Of a stretch of 64,000 bases of DNA, positions 27,108 through 39,794 are shown one piece after another. A model generated the notes under the pieces. The model did no database searches. It was not told the origin of the DNA and worked only from the letters and a program-made list of their open reading frames with translations. Source of the DNA: Channa striata (Eukaryota; Chordata; Actinopteri; Anabantiformes; Channidae); assembly GCA_033026295.1 (NCBI GenBank), contig CM065168.1:23599306-23663305 (forward strand). The letters are read 5' to 3'. The position numbers and the translations under genes were made by a program. Numbering within the stretch: the first letter of the stretch is position 1; the number at the start of each line of letters is the position of its first letter.

Positions 27108-27477
27108 AGCACAGGTCATCACAGGCAGCACAGCGATGAAGCAGCTGTAAACTCACAGCTACGTAGAACATCCTCGGTTCAAATCCAGCATCCGGCTGCA
27201 GCCTTTCTGTGTGGAGTTTGCATGTTCTCCCCGTGCTTGTGTGGGTTTCCTCCGCTTTCCTCCCGCAGTCTAAAGACATGCACGTCGGGTTAACTGTGTC
27301 TCCAAACTGCCTGTAGGTGTGAGCGGTTGTCTGTCTGTGTATGTTTCTCTGTGTTGGCCCTGAGATGGACTGGCGACCTGTCCAGAGTGTAACTCACACC
27401 AACTGACAGCTGGGATGTCTCCAGCACCCCAGTGACCCTGAACAGGATAAGCGCTTACAGATAATGGATAATAGATT
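27108..27477 (+). repeat. Near-complete tRNA-like SINE (acanthomorph type)
   Basis: It begins with an A-box-like GGCAGCACAGCG (about 27124-27135) and has a B box matching GGTTCAAATCC at 27176-27186. The body follows in known order: TGTGTGGAGTTTGCATGTTC, TTTCCTCC, AAAGACATGCACGT, TTGGCCCTGAGATGGACTGG, GACCTGTCCAGAGTGTA, and a tail ending AGGATAAGCGCTTACAGATAATGGATAA. I recall this order from a very common spiny-rayed fish repeat. The pol III boxes support a SINE reading; some libraries may class it as a DNA element. Short open frames inside it are artefacts. Confidence 0.75.
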
Positions 27478-27972
27478 GATGCTTTTTTTGTGTGTGTGTG
27501 CACACAAAACTGGCACTGGGTAATTGGTCTGTCTGATAACATGAGTTAAAACAGTGTAGTTCTTCTTTTAAGAAAGCAGAGTGGCAATTTCTTGTCACAT
27601 TTCCGGCAGCCTGATGGATCTCAGTGTTGAACTGGTATTTTACAAATGGAATTATGTTGGGATAAGACCAGATTGAAGATATAACAGCCTGCTTTGCACT
27701 TGGGTGCTGGTGTTTCCACCTGTCCATGCTGCTATAAAACTGCAAGCTGCAGTTTCTCAGTATGTTGTTTTACTTTGGTTGATTTTTTTGCATTTTTGCC
27801 GCAAATATTTCCCAAAACTTTGTAGAGCGATCTGAAGGTGACCTGCATAGAAATATGTTGTTTAGAAGATATTTACGCATTTAAATAGTCAGAAACATGA
27901 GTAGCAGTTTGTGATTTAACTTAGTGTAAGGGGAAATGGATGGTTTCCTGTTTCGAATGTTAAATTGGGATC

Positions 27973-28008
27973 AGCATGTTATTTCTAAACACAAGCATGT
28001 TATTTCTA
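27973..28008. repeat. 15-bp direct repeat
   Basis: AGCATGTTATTTCTA occurs at 27973-27987 and again at 27994-28008, a 21-bp period. Probably a local slippage duplication. Confidence 0.9.
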
Positions 28009-30906
28009 GGCATTTATTAATATAGCCATGAAAACAAAGGCATAGTGCATATCACAGCGACTAGCCCAACAGGATGGTGCTGGTACAGCAGATAAAGGCC
28101 ATTGAATTGCATGGTGGTGGTTTTCCCACTTTTATGAGTAAAGTGTAAATTAATTACTCTGAATGTCCTATTTAAAATGCATATGAATACCTTCTATGTC
28201 AGTGTTTTGTTGTCCACTTCAGTCTGACTCCTGAACAAATGATAAACATTAAAAAAACACTGTATTAGTCATACATATTTTTAAACACAGGCTCAGGGAT
28301 ATGGTTTTTGTTGTCACATATTCAAATGACCACTTGAACATTCTGCAGCGTTAGCCTTTAATGTCAAATAGAAATGAAGTAACTAAACTATCCATCTGGA
28401 CATGTTTATTCCAGCGATGCTCTACATTACTGTTTATTTTATTTTTTTTAGTATTTCCTTCTTTTTTCATTCTGGGATTTTTCCATCCTTAATCTGATTA
28501 GCAGATGACACATTTCACAATCTCCATGAGTAATCTCCTTTCACAATCCCGTATTCCATCATATTTCCCCTCCTCATCTGTCTGGGGACTTGAGCTCTCT
28601 GAAATAATATCACATGTCATGGTCACAGCGTCCATGCTGAGCTCACAGAGCCTCTTCTCCGAAACCCTTACAGTTCTGACATAGCAGCTACGGAACCTTA
28701 CAGTGAAGCGAAAATTCAGTGACAAGCAGCCAACACACAGCCAACGATACGACAGCAGCATGAAACGGGATAAGGTATATTTTTTTGAGAGCCACACTCT
28801 GACTTGATTGGAGTTTCTAATCACGTATGAAAAGGTCGTGTAGAGTGTAGCGCATGCACACGTCCCAGCAGACATGTGAGTGACATGCTTCCCGAAGCTC
28901 ATCCTAAGCCTCTTAAACGCAACGCTACGTGTAGCCGTTGCCACTGTTGCATGTGAAGTGTGTGTGAGAAGAAGGACAAAAGACGAGAAGCAGCAAAAGG
29001 ACATGGAGCATGAGTTTACGTGTGCTCATCTGATTCCATGTGTGTGTATGTGTAAATGGCTTAATTTTTTATTTCTTTTTTGCATTGTGGTCGGTGATGT
29101 GTAAGTAGTTCCATCCTCTCTGCTGGGCTGCTATCGCATGTCATGTCCTCAGGCTCCCCAGTGCTGCTACATAAACAGGAATCCATCGATGCCCGTGGGG
29201 GATTTCATCCCAGAAGAAATGCGCTGTCACCTGCTGTGCAAGGGGAAAATAACAATCGTCGAAAACGTGACAGCTCCGTCCACAGCAACACAGCTTACGT
29301 GGCAGAGAGCAGGATTGCAGGCCGTTAAACTTTACAGCTTTATTACTGCGTGTTTGGGAGAGTCAGCTCGCTGTGTGGAATCATTCGTTACTGTGTGTGC
29401 AAGCAGGTTTATCCTAGCTTAAGTCATCCACAAACTAAATCACTAGAGTGGTTATATTTTCAGGTATTATTCAGATAAAATGTGCTTGTTTTTCTGTATT
29501 ATATCATACACTATGATTAATCAGTTACATCCAACATGTGAATCGTTATTTCATGCAAATTTGGTTTGTGGTGAATGTCACCTTTCGTATGTTGCCCAAA
29601 AGCCAGAAAAAATGAGATAGCAATGATACACACAGACAAATGTAAGCCAATCCTCGCACTCATATTTGATGACGATCTAATACTCAAAGTGGATGTTTCA
29701 ATACAAATGTAATTAAATTAATGAGACATATGTCAGTGTGTTGATGGGCACTTCTGCATATATTTAACTCACTGTAACTTAAGTTGCAGGTCTGTCTCAT
29801 CAGTTCATCCATGACCTCATGTGAACATTTGTACCAAGGGTACAAGCATCCACTTCAAGTGTTTGAGTGTTTCTCGAATCAGTTCGTCGCTGAGTCCAAG
29901 GGAACGGTTGTGCAAAATTAAAGGAACAAACTCCTGGAGCTGGAGTGTTGGTCATTAAGTTGCAATGTGGGTAATGGCAAGAAAGTGTGGAATAAGAGAA
30001 AAAAAAATGTCTCTGTTTCATCAGTTTTGTTTGTTTACTCTGTTGAGTCAGTTGAGTATTCTTTTCAAAAGCTAATGAAACACTGGCTCATTATGGCTTT
30101 TTATTGTTACCATATCTTTTATAATGATATAATGATGTTTTTCTTGCTAGCGAAATAACGAATGCTCGGTTCTGCACTGTTAGTGCAGCTGTATCACCGT
30201 CTCATGAGCGCAGGGCCACTGAGAACGGCTGTTTTCCCAAATGTCCCAGTGCGCTCACTTTTACCTGTTGAAAGAATGATGCAAGCCAGGGGCTGTGCTG
30301 AGGCTGCAGCAGATAGTATGTTGCAATCTTGTTCCGCTCCTTCAGGGAACAGACTTTATAGTCATAACATTTTGATTTCTCAGAGGCACAAGTCTCAGCT
30401 GTGTTCTTTAAGATCTATTTTAAAGTACGTTACACTTGGCACAGGACATTAAAGTGGTGGACTGATTGTAATTAACTTTTTTCTCGCTTTTCTTTTTAGA
30501 GCATTTGATGATCGCTGATGCACGTTTTCATATGAGGGCAGCTGTCTTGCTTTTTATGGTTAATTTAATACCACAGTAAAGATTCCTTATGTAATGTTGA
30601 TTTTTTTTTTCCAGAACACTTGCAGGAATTTAATATCATCTCGTATTTATTCTACGTTATTATGTTTGCTCACGATTCAACAATGTACAGGAGTACTGAC
30701 TCTTTATTTTGTGCTTTATCTCATTAAAATCCGGTTACATCACCACCATGACAGCACACACGCTGTGAGTTATTTTTGATTTTACAACACACATACTATA
30801 TGGCTGACTATACCACTCATATCACAGGAAAACAAAGTTAAAGACAAATTATTGGAGACACACAAGAATAAATAGGCAAACGTACTGTACAAAACTGAGA
30901 CGTAGG

Positions 30907-30981
30907 GTCTGTGTGTTTGTGTGTGTCACCTTCTCTGCTATTCACAGGAACTCATTATCTACCACACACACAAACACAGAC
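30907..30981. repeat. Imperfect fold-back of TG/CA-rich arms
   Basis: The left arm, 30907-30926 (starting GTCTGTGTGTTTG), pairs with the right arm, 30962-30981 (ending CAAACACAGAC). The pairing gives about 18 bp with one 2-base bulge and a loop of about 35 bases. It may be two opposed simple-repeat tracts rather than a functional RNA. Confidence 0.75.
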
Positions 30982-31446
30982 AAATGTGCAAACGCCAACC
31001 TTTGTTTATTTAATACGCCCTGAAGAACCAAATGTGACTCCTGCGAGAGGAAATATAAATTATTAAATATAAAATTTCAAAAAATTTGATGTTTTGTTTT
31101 CCCTCTGCTACTGTCCCACTAAACCCAATTATGTCTAGATTGAAACTATGACCCACTTTAACAGCTTGACTATTAAATTCGTCTAATATTATTTTAAATG
31201 TTCAATGCAACAGTATTAAAAACATTGTTAATTTAATCTCTTTTTTGTGATTTGAACAGTATATTGTCTTGTTCTTTATTCTATTTTGTTCCTTTTAATA
31301 CTTAAGAGGTAATTTAAAATACTTAGACATTTGTCATTAATGACAAAAAATGTCCCCCTTCAAAAAAGGCATTTGATTATTATTATTATTAGGCCCTGAG
31401 TTGAGTGAGTGATTGGCAGCAACATGTTTTTAATGCGTTATTTTTG

Positions 31447-31466
31447 TTTGTTTTTTAAAAAACAAA
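31447..31466. repeat. 20-bp perfect AT-rich palindrome
   Basis: TTTGTTTTTTAAAAAACAAA is its own reverse complement. The composition is very biased, so chance is plausible. Confidence 0.85.
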
Positions 31467-33038
31467 AAATGACACCTTGCAATAAAATGTAAAAATATTT
31501 ATTGAAATGCATATTTTTTCCACTTTAAACAAGTCAGTCTCTTAAAACCACTTTAGCCTGAAGTATATGTCAAATATTAAATATATTTTCTACCTTTAAA
31601 GACCAAATAAATTTGTTTCTGTTTAGATAAATGTTGGCTTTTTAAAAACTTTCAGTGGCACTTTTTGGCATCGAATGCGTTGGGCTTCGTGTGTCTCAGC
31701 CATATTAGCATAACTTAAGGAACTGACAGGACACTTATCAAGTCATTTAAAATGTTTATCCTGACAGATTTGAGCCATATTCAATTATCATGCATCAGAT
31801 TCACTGGTTAAAAAAACCATCATCCGACATCCAACAGCCAAATAATGATCTGTGGCTGTATATGAGAGAGATGAAATGTTGCTCATTTCCACCATTGACT
31901 CTCCTTCCGTCTCTAACCCATTGGAAAAGTAATATAACGAGTAATGTAACAAGTTGCTTATGACAGGCATACATTTTGAACAGAGCAACAAAGTAATAAT
32001 GCACATTTCTCAATAATGTGAATAATGAACCTCCTCTGACACCGACAGTATCAAGAATGGAGATACTAACTTCTAAAGACGTTTGAGTAAGGCACTACCT
32101 GCTGACCAATCAGAGACGGCCTCAAAAAAATTATTGACACTGGTTTTAAAAGTTTGGAGCTTAAAATTGTAGTTATTATTTCATAATGTAGGAAGTTGCA
32201 TATTTGAAATTTACCTAAATATTGAGGCAATGTTTGGCATTTTGTAGACTAACCAAACATGCTATTTTATACAGCAGACACATATCATCAGTTTATTATA
32301 TCCAATTTTTTGAATGGAAAAATAAGTAGAGTCATTTACTTCAGGAAGTCAGGAAGTAAATAGAACACAGTGATGAAACTGGTGCCAGTCCACAACAAAT
32401 ACCCACTGGTCAGCAGGAGTTGAACTCATCAGGTTGGTTCAAATGATGTCGTCTAATGGTCTCCGTGCCATCGGAGATCCTACCTGCTCTCACAATCTGC
32501 AGAGAAGAGACAGGGACAAGAGCCTGAGTCCAGAACATCCGTGACAGACCCTGCCAGGCCTGATGGCAGCACAAAGAGCAGGGTTTTTCCTCAACGCTGC
32601 ACACAAAACCACACACAGTCCCTCTCTAGCTGACAAGACAATGTGCGAGCATGCCAGAAATATATGGTAATGACTATCTGCACAGTCCAAATAAAGGGAA
32701 TGGATTAACACAACCTGGCTACGACACAAATCTTTTTTTGTGTGACTTCAGAAATGTTTGTTTCCCCCAAATGTGCAGTCCAGTTCTCCTCCTGTCTGTC
32801 ACTGTGGATCAGAGGCGGTGAGAGGAGCTGAGTGGCTGTCAGTCTCTGTCTTTTTCAAAGCCAAGCGCATTAATGAGCTGCCAGTGTGACCCAGCCGCGC
32901 TCTTTGTACTGCACGATTACTGTGTTTAGTCGTGGACCTAATGCTGCTGACCTCTATTTTCTAATGGGGAGAGACCTTTAAGGGGCACTCAAGACTGAAA
33001 TCACTTGTGTGCGTCTCCACTTAGGGTTGTTTTTTATA

Positions 33039-33062
33039 GTGTGTGTGTGTGTGTGTGTGTGT
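33039..33062. repeat. (GT)n microsatellite
   Basis: Twelve perfect GT units. Open frames starting inside it, such as 33043-33483, are not credible genes. Confidence 0.95.
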
Positions 33063-35169
33063 CCATGTTCGCGCTCTCACCGGAGGCTTTGAAAGCAAGG
33101 AGCATGTGCATCCTGTCCGGTCCTGTAAGGAAACATTGGAGCAGAGGAATCTCGGAGCCCGGGGCAGATCTGGGAGTGCTGCACTCACTAACACAATGTG
33201 GGATGACAGCAGTTTAACTGAGGAGGGGTTTTCGGAGTTTCTATTTCTGCTTGTTTGTTTCCTCACAAAGAATCGGTGCAGCGCGTACATTTTAATAGGA
33301 CCAAATGGTCAGTTAGTTCTCGCAGATGACTGTAGCCATGATGCTTTGCTCGCCCGCACTCCTCTCCACAGCTTTGGTTCTGTTTCAGTAAAAAAGTGGC
33401 TCATCTTGTACCAGATTAGTGTGTTACACCAGCCCGGCAAGTCTCCCCCCCCCCATGCTCACAAATGTGATGCTTTGCTATAGTGCCGTCTGCAATCACA
33501 GAATTATTCAGGCCTGGAAAGGATGAGCGCACAGGTTTGTTTTGAAAATGTTCATTTTGCAGTATTTCTCTATCCCACTGGTTTATAATTGGGTGATTAA
33601 AAATGCATATTGTTGTCACAGTGTGCTTTTACATGTATTATTAACATCAAGTGATGAGGCAGCTGATGCTAATAATATATTATGATGGCAAACCATGCTG
33701 ATGTAACAGTAAAACTGCCGACGTCCCTTTGTACTGACAGGTGGCTGCTCCGCTTTGTCAATTTCTTTTTCCTTTTTTTGGGGGTTTTGTTTTGTTTTGT
33801 TGCTGTGTAAATGTCTGTGTCCAAATGAATATGTATTGCTTTAAGCAGTGGGGGATAAGCCCCCCCTTCCCTCTAGGGACAGTCTCAGTGGCTGGCTTTG
33901 GCTTAAAGCTGCAGCAGGAAGATGAGAAACAGGCCACAGCATGCATTGTGTAGAAATTAATCACATTACACATTACAGGAATAAAAAAAAAAATCATGGC
34001 TAGATTTTTCAGCTGCTGGCTGACATCACTGTAACAAACGCATGCGGACTGTCCTTCAGTGAGACCGCACTCCTCTTCTTCGGATGGTTCTATACTGCAG
34101 GTAATTTTTCCACATAGCAGAAAGAAGCTATAAAAATACAACATCTGGGATTGTAGCGATCACTAAATCAGACTAACTCTTGTAGAGAAGAGGTCGGGGT
34201 TGGTTGTTGGACTTCTTCAAAGGAGATGAGAGGCCAGTGTGAGGCATCTTTTGTTGCTATTCGGACTTCTGGGATATTACAATCAGACATCATGTGTCAT
34301 ACCCTAATCTACACACGTTGCATAGCACTATGGATGAAGTGATTTTAGGCCTAACCTGCACCTGCACCTAAACCTAACCCGTGTGTCTTTGTGCTTGAAC
34401 CCAACCAACCAAACCGCAGAGTTTGAATTAGCTGGCCACTTTGGTGCCTGTGAAAGAGATGGCAAGCAACATTTTATCCAACCCAGTCTCGTAAAAATTC
34501 TGTTCCTATTTACAACTAAACGGCAAAAGCGATTATGTGTCCCAAGAACCATAACTACAACTACGTTTCTTTTCCTGCAAATATCACAAAAAACATGTTG
34601 ACATGTAAATAACATTCTATCTTTGTGTTTTGGCAGTTAGAGGAGCTGGTTAGAGAAGAGGGGGAACATTGAGGGCTGGTGTAATAGAGAAAATGTAACT
34701 TGTTACACGAAACGTGTCATATTGCATCCGCGATCTTTCTCTAAACTTTATGTCCGTGGTTCTTTGCTCTGAACAAGACCAAACTCAGGAATGAGCTCGT
34801 ACCTGTAGCTCGACAGTCCTGTGCCTTGTACATTGCATTAAAATACAATAGAGAACTCACTACGTTTGCTACAAAAACGTAATTGCATTTCCACTTTAGT
34901 TGTACATGAAGATATTTTTTTAGGACACAGGTACCTGCACTTTGGTACCTTAGACCAAAATCTGCATTCGTTTTTTAGTTCCAAGCTGCTCCATTTTGTT
35001 TGTCCACTTCAAATCAGAGAAGATGCAGCACACATGGTCGTCTTTTTATCACTGACCTCTAAAGGAAATTACACTCATATGTGAAGACTTGATTTGAAGT
35101 GGCAGTGTTTATCCTGTGTACATCCTCTAATGGATGCCTTTAATGGATGAGGCCATCAGATTGATTTAT

Positions 35170-35275
35170 TTCACTGTACACAGTCAAGTCAATGTTACTT
35201 GTACACTGTAAAGCCCATTTCATACACAGTGGCACTCCATCTCCTTTATGGTGCTTTACATCAGCAGAAATGTAA
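35170..35275. repeat. Retroelement-tail-like repeat fragment
   Basis: TCAAGTCAATGTTACTTGTACACTGTAAAGCCCATTTCATACACAGTGGCACTCC...GGTGCTTTACAT resembles the fish repeat type that reads 'tcaagtttatttatatagcacatttcatacac...gtgctttacat'. Diverged. The similar fragments at 40725-40830 and 45846-45935 share the 'gtgcttTACA' style end. Confidence 0.45.
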
Positions 35276-35433
35276 ACTGTCTAACATCACTACCCTTCGG
35301 CCTTAGACTTTAGAATAGGCATAACTTTTAAAAACATTGTACTGGTAATAAATGCAACATTAGTTGATTTATTACATATGATTAGTTGTCATTGTAATAG
35401 TTACATAAAAAAACGGCTGCAAATAATTCGTAA

Positions 35434-35497
35434 GCCAATGCATTCTCTGTTTATTTGCATTTTACACAATGTCCCAACTTCCCTGGAAATGGGATTT
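35434..35497 (+). mobile_element. Terminal fragment of a Tc1-like element
   Basis: TTTATTTGCATTTTACACAATGTCCCAACTTCCCTGGAAATGGG matches the 3' end of the Tc1-like copy at 52035-52907 (ATTTGCATTTTACACGGCGTCCCAACT...TGGAAACGGGGT). No transposase sequence is attached, so it is a solo end or a deleted non-autonomous copy. Confidence 0.6.
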
Positions 35498-35792
35498 CTA
35501 CAAAAGCTTCGAGACTTCATGGATAAGACTCTACAGGCTGGATTTGGTCAGTTTATCCCATTTTTCCTGATCCTCTCAAGCTCCTTCAGATTGGATGGGA
35601 AGTGTCTCTGAACTGCCGTCTCCGTGACAGCGTTTAAGTCTAGGCTTTGGCTGGGCTGCCCAACACACTCAAAGCTCGTCCCGAAACTACTTCATCATTT
35701 TCTCTATGTCCATTATAACATGGTCTGCACAGAGTTCTTCTGACGTTAGGTCTGTGATTTTAACCTAACATGCGGTATGGATTTTGGGGCCC

Positions 35793-35852
35793 TATATATC
35801 TATATATATATATATACACAGGTGTGGGTCTAACATTTCAACTGGCAGTTCC

Positions 35853-35885
<33 letters not shown>
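35793..35885. repeat. Adjacent (TA)n and (CA)n microsatellites
   Basis: A (TA)n run at 35793-35816 and a (CA)n run at 35855-35885 are separated by about 38 bp of unique sequence. Confidence 0.93.
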
Positions 35886-35887
<2 letters not shown>

Positions 35888-38800
35888 TAGCTGTACAGTA
35901 TGTGTCCCAGCTTGATAAAGTCTTTCCCTTTTCTGGCTGTCATAAAGGCTGATAGACCTACTTTGGTATTACTGCCCACCGTCTTTGTCTGCGAGCTCTA
36001 CCTTTATATTATCACAAATCAGTGTGTGAGTCACCGTATCTGTTCCAGCAGATGTTTGACTTGCACGTCTTGTTCGCTCTTTGAATATTCAGTGAGGTCT
36101 GTCCTTTGAAGCTGCTCCAGGGTCTCCTTGTGTGAGTGGAGCAGCTTTATTCACTGTGACTTCTGCAAAGTGATCTTTAACCTGGAGGGAAACCGCAAAG
36201 ACCTCTGCTGGGAGTTCTGCAGATCTCTCTCCAGTGACTCGTGTTTTTCAAAGTCCCAAGTTTTATTTTTGTATTTTTGTCAGACCAAAAGAAGCCAAGG
36301 ACTTATAGCCCCGTGTAGTTCATCACATTAACATTATTGCATTATAATTATTTAGCCCTTGACAGCCTTTATGTAACAAATTGTTATTTTGGGCACATGT
36401 GCAAAGGCTGCTGTTACCATGGTAGTGATTGTAATGTTGTCTTCGGGGCAGCTGGATTTCTTCTACCGTTTGTCTTCGAAATGTCCTGTTCCTATACAAG
36501 GGAGCATTGTGTAACCCATAAAATCAACACCCTTGATGATTTTGTGAAGACTATTTGGCCAGCTGTGTGAAACATCTCATTATGTTTCGTGCTCTCTGCG
36601 GTATTCTGCAGCTCATGTTGTGCCATGTAGGCATATGGGTTTTACACATAGACCGAGAGCAGGTGCAGCCTCGGTCCAAAAGCACTGGAGAGGAAACAAA
36701 CACAAACAACATGCCTTATCCTGCCTTGAAGTGTCCCATGTCCCCATGGAGCTCTGCTGTGCCATCCCTCTGTGCTCAGCTCCACACACACACACACACG
36801 CATCAGCCAAACGGTGCTGATCAGTACAGTACCTGCTCCGTTCAGCCAGCAGGAGTATGGGATCCTGCAGTGATAAATGGCCGAGCAGCTAGGAGAGGCA
36901 AAGGGAAGGGGGCCTCCTAGACTGTTTTGTTTAATTGCCAGTCCGCTAACAAGTGGTAGGGTTTGATTACACCCAGCAGGGAAATGGCACGTGTCCGTCA
37001 GTTAGTTTGGCTGCAAGCAGCAGATTACGTCACGACGTTCACCATCAATTCATTTGATGCTTTGACGTCGATAATGTGAGGAGCTCATGCAGGAGTAGAT
37101 CTCACGTGAATGGGCCATAGAGGAAGACGGTTATTGGCAAACTGTGTCCAGTTCATTCAACTCACAGCTACTGAAAGGCCCATAGAGGAATTCATGATGA
37201 AAAATGTTATCTGACTTCTATTACTAGCACTTCTCATGCATAGCACAAACTACACCTTCATTTTTTGAAATGCAGTGCCCATTTTCTGGAGGACGTCGTG
37301 TGGCAAAATGAGCCTGGCTCTCTGTGAAACTCTTGGTGGACACGATGACTGTGATTGAATTATGGTGCTGGTGAATGTGACAATGGTGTATTGATTAACA
37401 CGATGGGGGTTATGTTTTTTGTATTAATTATATTGTATTGTCAAAAGGCCTCATTGTTCACATTTTTCTGTGGAACATTTGTATCAATTTGAGCAAAGTT
37501 TCACTTGTAAATTGGATATTGACCAGGTTAATGGAGTCCCATAATTACTTAATTTCATCTTCTCTAAAAGTCAGCCATTAATTATTATTACGTAGTAACT
37601 ACACTATTATTATTTTTTTATGTGCATGCCCAGGAAATTGATTTTTGTAATTACTGATCTTTAATGAATGTCAAACTAGCAGCCTAATGAACCAGGTAAA
37701 TGCATGAACTAAGCCTGCACCAAAATTTTTCGAATAATTTCAGAAAGAAGCTGTAAGAGAAAAAAAATATGTTTTTTTTTTTTTTACATTTAAATGCAAC
37801 CATGACGCTGGTGAAACTGTCAGACATGTACTTTCCCAGCATAATGTCACACTTTGTAGCAATGATGAACAGTCTTTCATATTTTAACTATAAAATGTTT
37901 CCTTTTTAACTGTGAGTTTAACAGCATGCACATCTGCTGTCCAATGAGCCTGTTTCAGTGGCCTATATTACACAGAATTCCCTAGGACGGCAAGTTAGAA
38001 ACTGTAAATAATGACTCTGGGTCTAAATGTGATCCATCTGCTTCATAGGTCATTTGTTATCTGCTCAAGGACATCTTAATATCATAACATTTAGTGGATA
38101 CTAAACGCTCTGTAACTGAGATGTACCTGCTAATACAGTCTTTACCTATAATATATCATATAATTGTGGAGTACAGCACTATAATAGGTCACAAACTCCT
38201 CCCCCTCCACGTCTGCAGATGATCTTTTATGATAAAAAAAAGTTTGTATTGTGTTATAAGTCACTGCTTTGATTGACAGGAGAAATGAGATGCAGAGTGA
38301 GCAAAGCAACATATGAAAGAAAAACTGCTAATCGAATCATTGTTTCATTTGCAAGCTGACCTGATGCTGCAGTCAACTCTTCTTACAGAAAGAAACTAAT
38401 GAGAAAAAATGGCCACTTCAACTGCAATCGGCGTGACGGCATCTATACACAAAGGTTTAAAACACGAAGGATTTGGAACCAATAAAGTAATCATGGCTCA
38501 CAGTGGCTTCACTTTTTTTTTTACCACTACAGATAATACATAAATTTTACATTTTTAAGCAGCAGGTTCCGTTCACCAATCAACAAGCCACGAGGAAGAG
38601 TGAATGAGCTGTGAATGGTTTTGGGAGCTAGAGCTTGGATTCATTGAAATAATTTAATTTTAGGTAAATCAAGTAGCTACATCCTAACTAAAAATAAAAA
38701 TAAATAAATGTGACATCATCCAGCAATTTTTCCAGCTGGTTTTAGGCACTTTCTAGAACAACACAGAGAGAGTGCAGTGTGCAGGTTGTACGTCTGCAGC

Positions 38801-39590
38801 AGAGGTTTTGTAACTGGCAGACACGTGCTGTCTCAGTGTTAAAAAGCTGAAAAGTGCTTGGGAAAGTGGAAATGAAATTTGGAGCATGTTTTGGTGTGTA
38901 TGTGTGAGGGAACTACAATAATTGTTGCCAGTGTAATTGCAGTACAAGTCCTATTACTATCTACTTTAAATTAATTTTTTTACTTGCTTGTTTTACCATT
39001 ACATGATCTATTATTAACATATGTATAATTGTTGTTATTTACTACATGATAGTATGATAGTATAATATCCGGGGGGATGCTGAAACATTTTTAATCAATT
39101 ATTCTCAAGCTTTGAAGAACTACTTATAGTTAATTAATTAGTAACTCGTACTTGATTCGTGTGGAGTTTAGTAAATACTAACGATGCTCGTACCTTACTG
39201 TCGAGCGTTACTGCAGTGACCAGGCTCCAGCAGCACTCGCTGTTAGTTGTTGTTGTCTTGTTGGCTCTCTGGGGGAACTGTAATTACTCATGACAGCAAC
39301 AATCCCAGTGTCACTCAGATCCCTTGTTGTGCACACAGACCTCATCCACATAAAAAAATGGTAATTTGAAGTGAGTCCGGATGATTACATTTGTTTGGAA
39401 CCTCTCCCCGATCCTGCCATCAATTTTCACCTTAGCATGATATCACGCATTTCAATTCCCTCAGGAGGTCTCAAACTTACTGCAGCACAAGCAGAGTGTC
39501 TCATTTCCTGTCACCCTGTTAACTGGCCCCTGCAAAACAACAAAGGAAAGAGATTCAAAAATAATATCTCCTTCTCGTCTTTTCCCGCAG

Positions 39591-39794
39591 ACCTGTCGTT
39601 TTCCTGGATCTTCAACGAGTACCCGACATTTGTGAATCAGGACAATCGGCGCTTCATCTCACAGGAGACGGGGAATCTGTACATCGCCAAAGTGGAGCCC
39701 TCAGATGTTGGCAACTACACCTGTGTGGTGACCAACACCGTCACGAAGACCAGAGTCCAGGGCCCCTCCACTCCACTAGTGCTCCGAAGTGACG
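39591..39794 (+). CDS. cntn4: Contactin exon: second half of Ig domain 2
   Basis: 204 bp. The acceptor is TTTTCCCGCAG at 39580-39590; the donor is GTGAGC at 39795. The frame begins with AC, completing Asp, then LSFSWIFNEYPTF with the Ig2 core Trp. Next come RRFISQETGNLYIAKVEPSD and VGNYTCVVTN with the second cysteine and an NYT sequon, then TPLVLRSD before the border. This is one of the best-conserved contactin segments. WIFNEYP recalls contactin-4; NLYIAKVEPSD and VQGP recall contactin-3, so the evidence is mixed. Its length is a multiple of three with phase-1 borders. Open frame 39371-39590 ahead of the acceptor is intron. Family literature places PTPRG contacts on Ig2-Ig3, so this exon probably contributes. 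Confidence 0.95.

Larger units (their letters stand above)
21349..39590 (+). other. 18.2 kb intron inside Ig2
   Basis: This is the largest complete intron of the window. No extra contactin exon is visible. It holds a (GT)n tract at 23223-23248, (CA)n at 24069-24107, a SINE-like copy at 27108-27477, a 15-bp direct repeat at 27973-28008, a fold-back at 30907-30981, a palindrome at 31447-31466, (GT)n at 33039-33062, a Tc1-type end at 35434-35497, and TA and CA tracts at 35793-35885. The block at 37380-37700 is AT-rich with clustered factor-like sites. Minus-strand open frame 28498-29004 has no recognisable domain and is treated as chance. Confidence 0.75.

Noticed and set aside
26663..27109. Plus-strand open frame of 148 codons
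   Set aside because: No family pattern, overlaps other open frames in two phases, and runs into the SINE-like copy at its end.
28498..29004. Minus-strand open frame of 168 codons, the longest in the window
   Set aside because: No recognisable domain, promoter or splice context; one run of this length is about what chance allows in 64 kb on six frames.
33043..33483. Plus-strand open frame of 146 codons
   Set aside because: It begins inside a (GT)n tract coding a Cys-Val repeat; the remainder resembles no protein.
34358..34380. Telomere-like wording (CACCTAAACCTAACCC)
   Set aside because: Only about two degenerate units; more likely part of an interspersed repeat than an interstitial telomere.
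39371..39590. In-frame open sequence directly upstream of the Ig2b exon
   Set aside because: It is not contactin-like; the CCCGCAG acceptor at 39590 and the exact phase match to the exon ending at 21348 mark it as intron.
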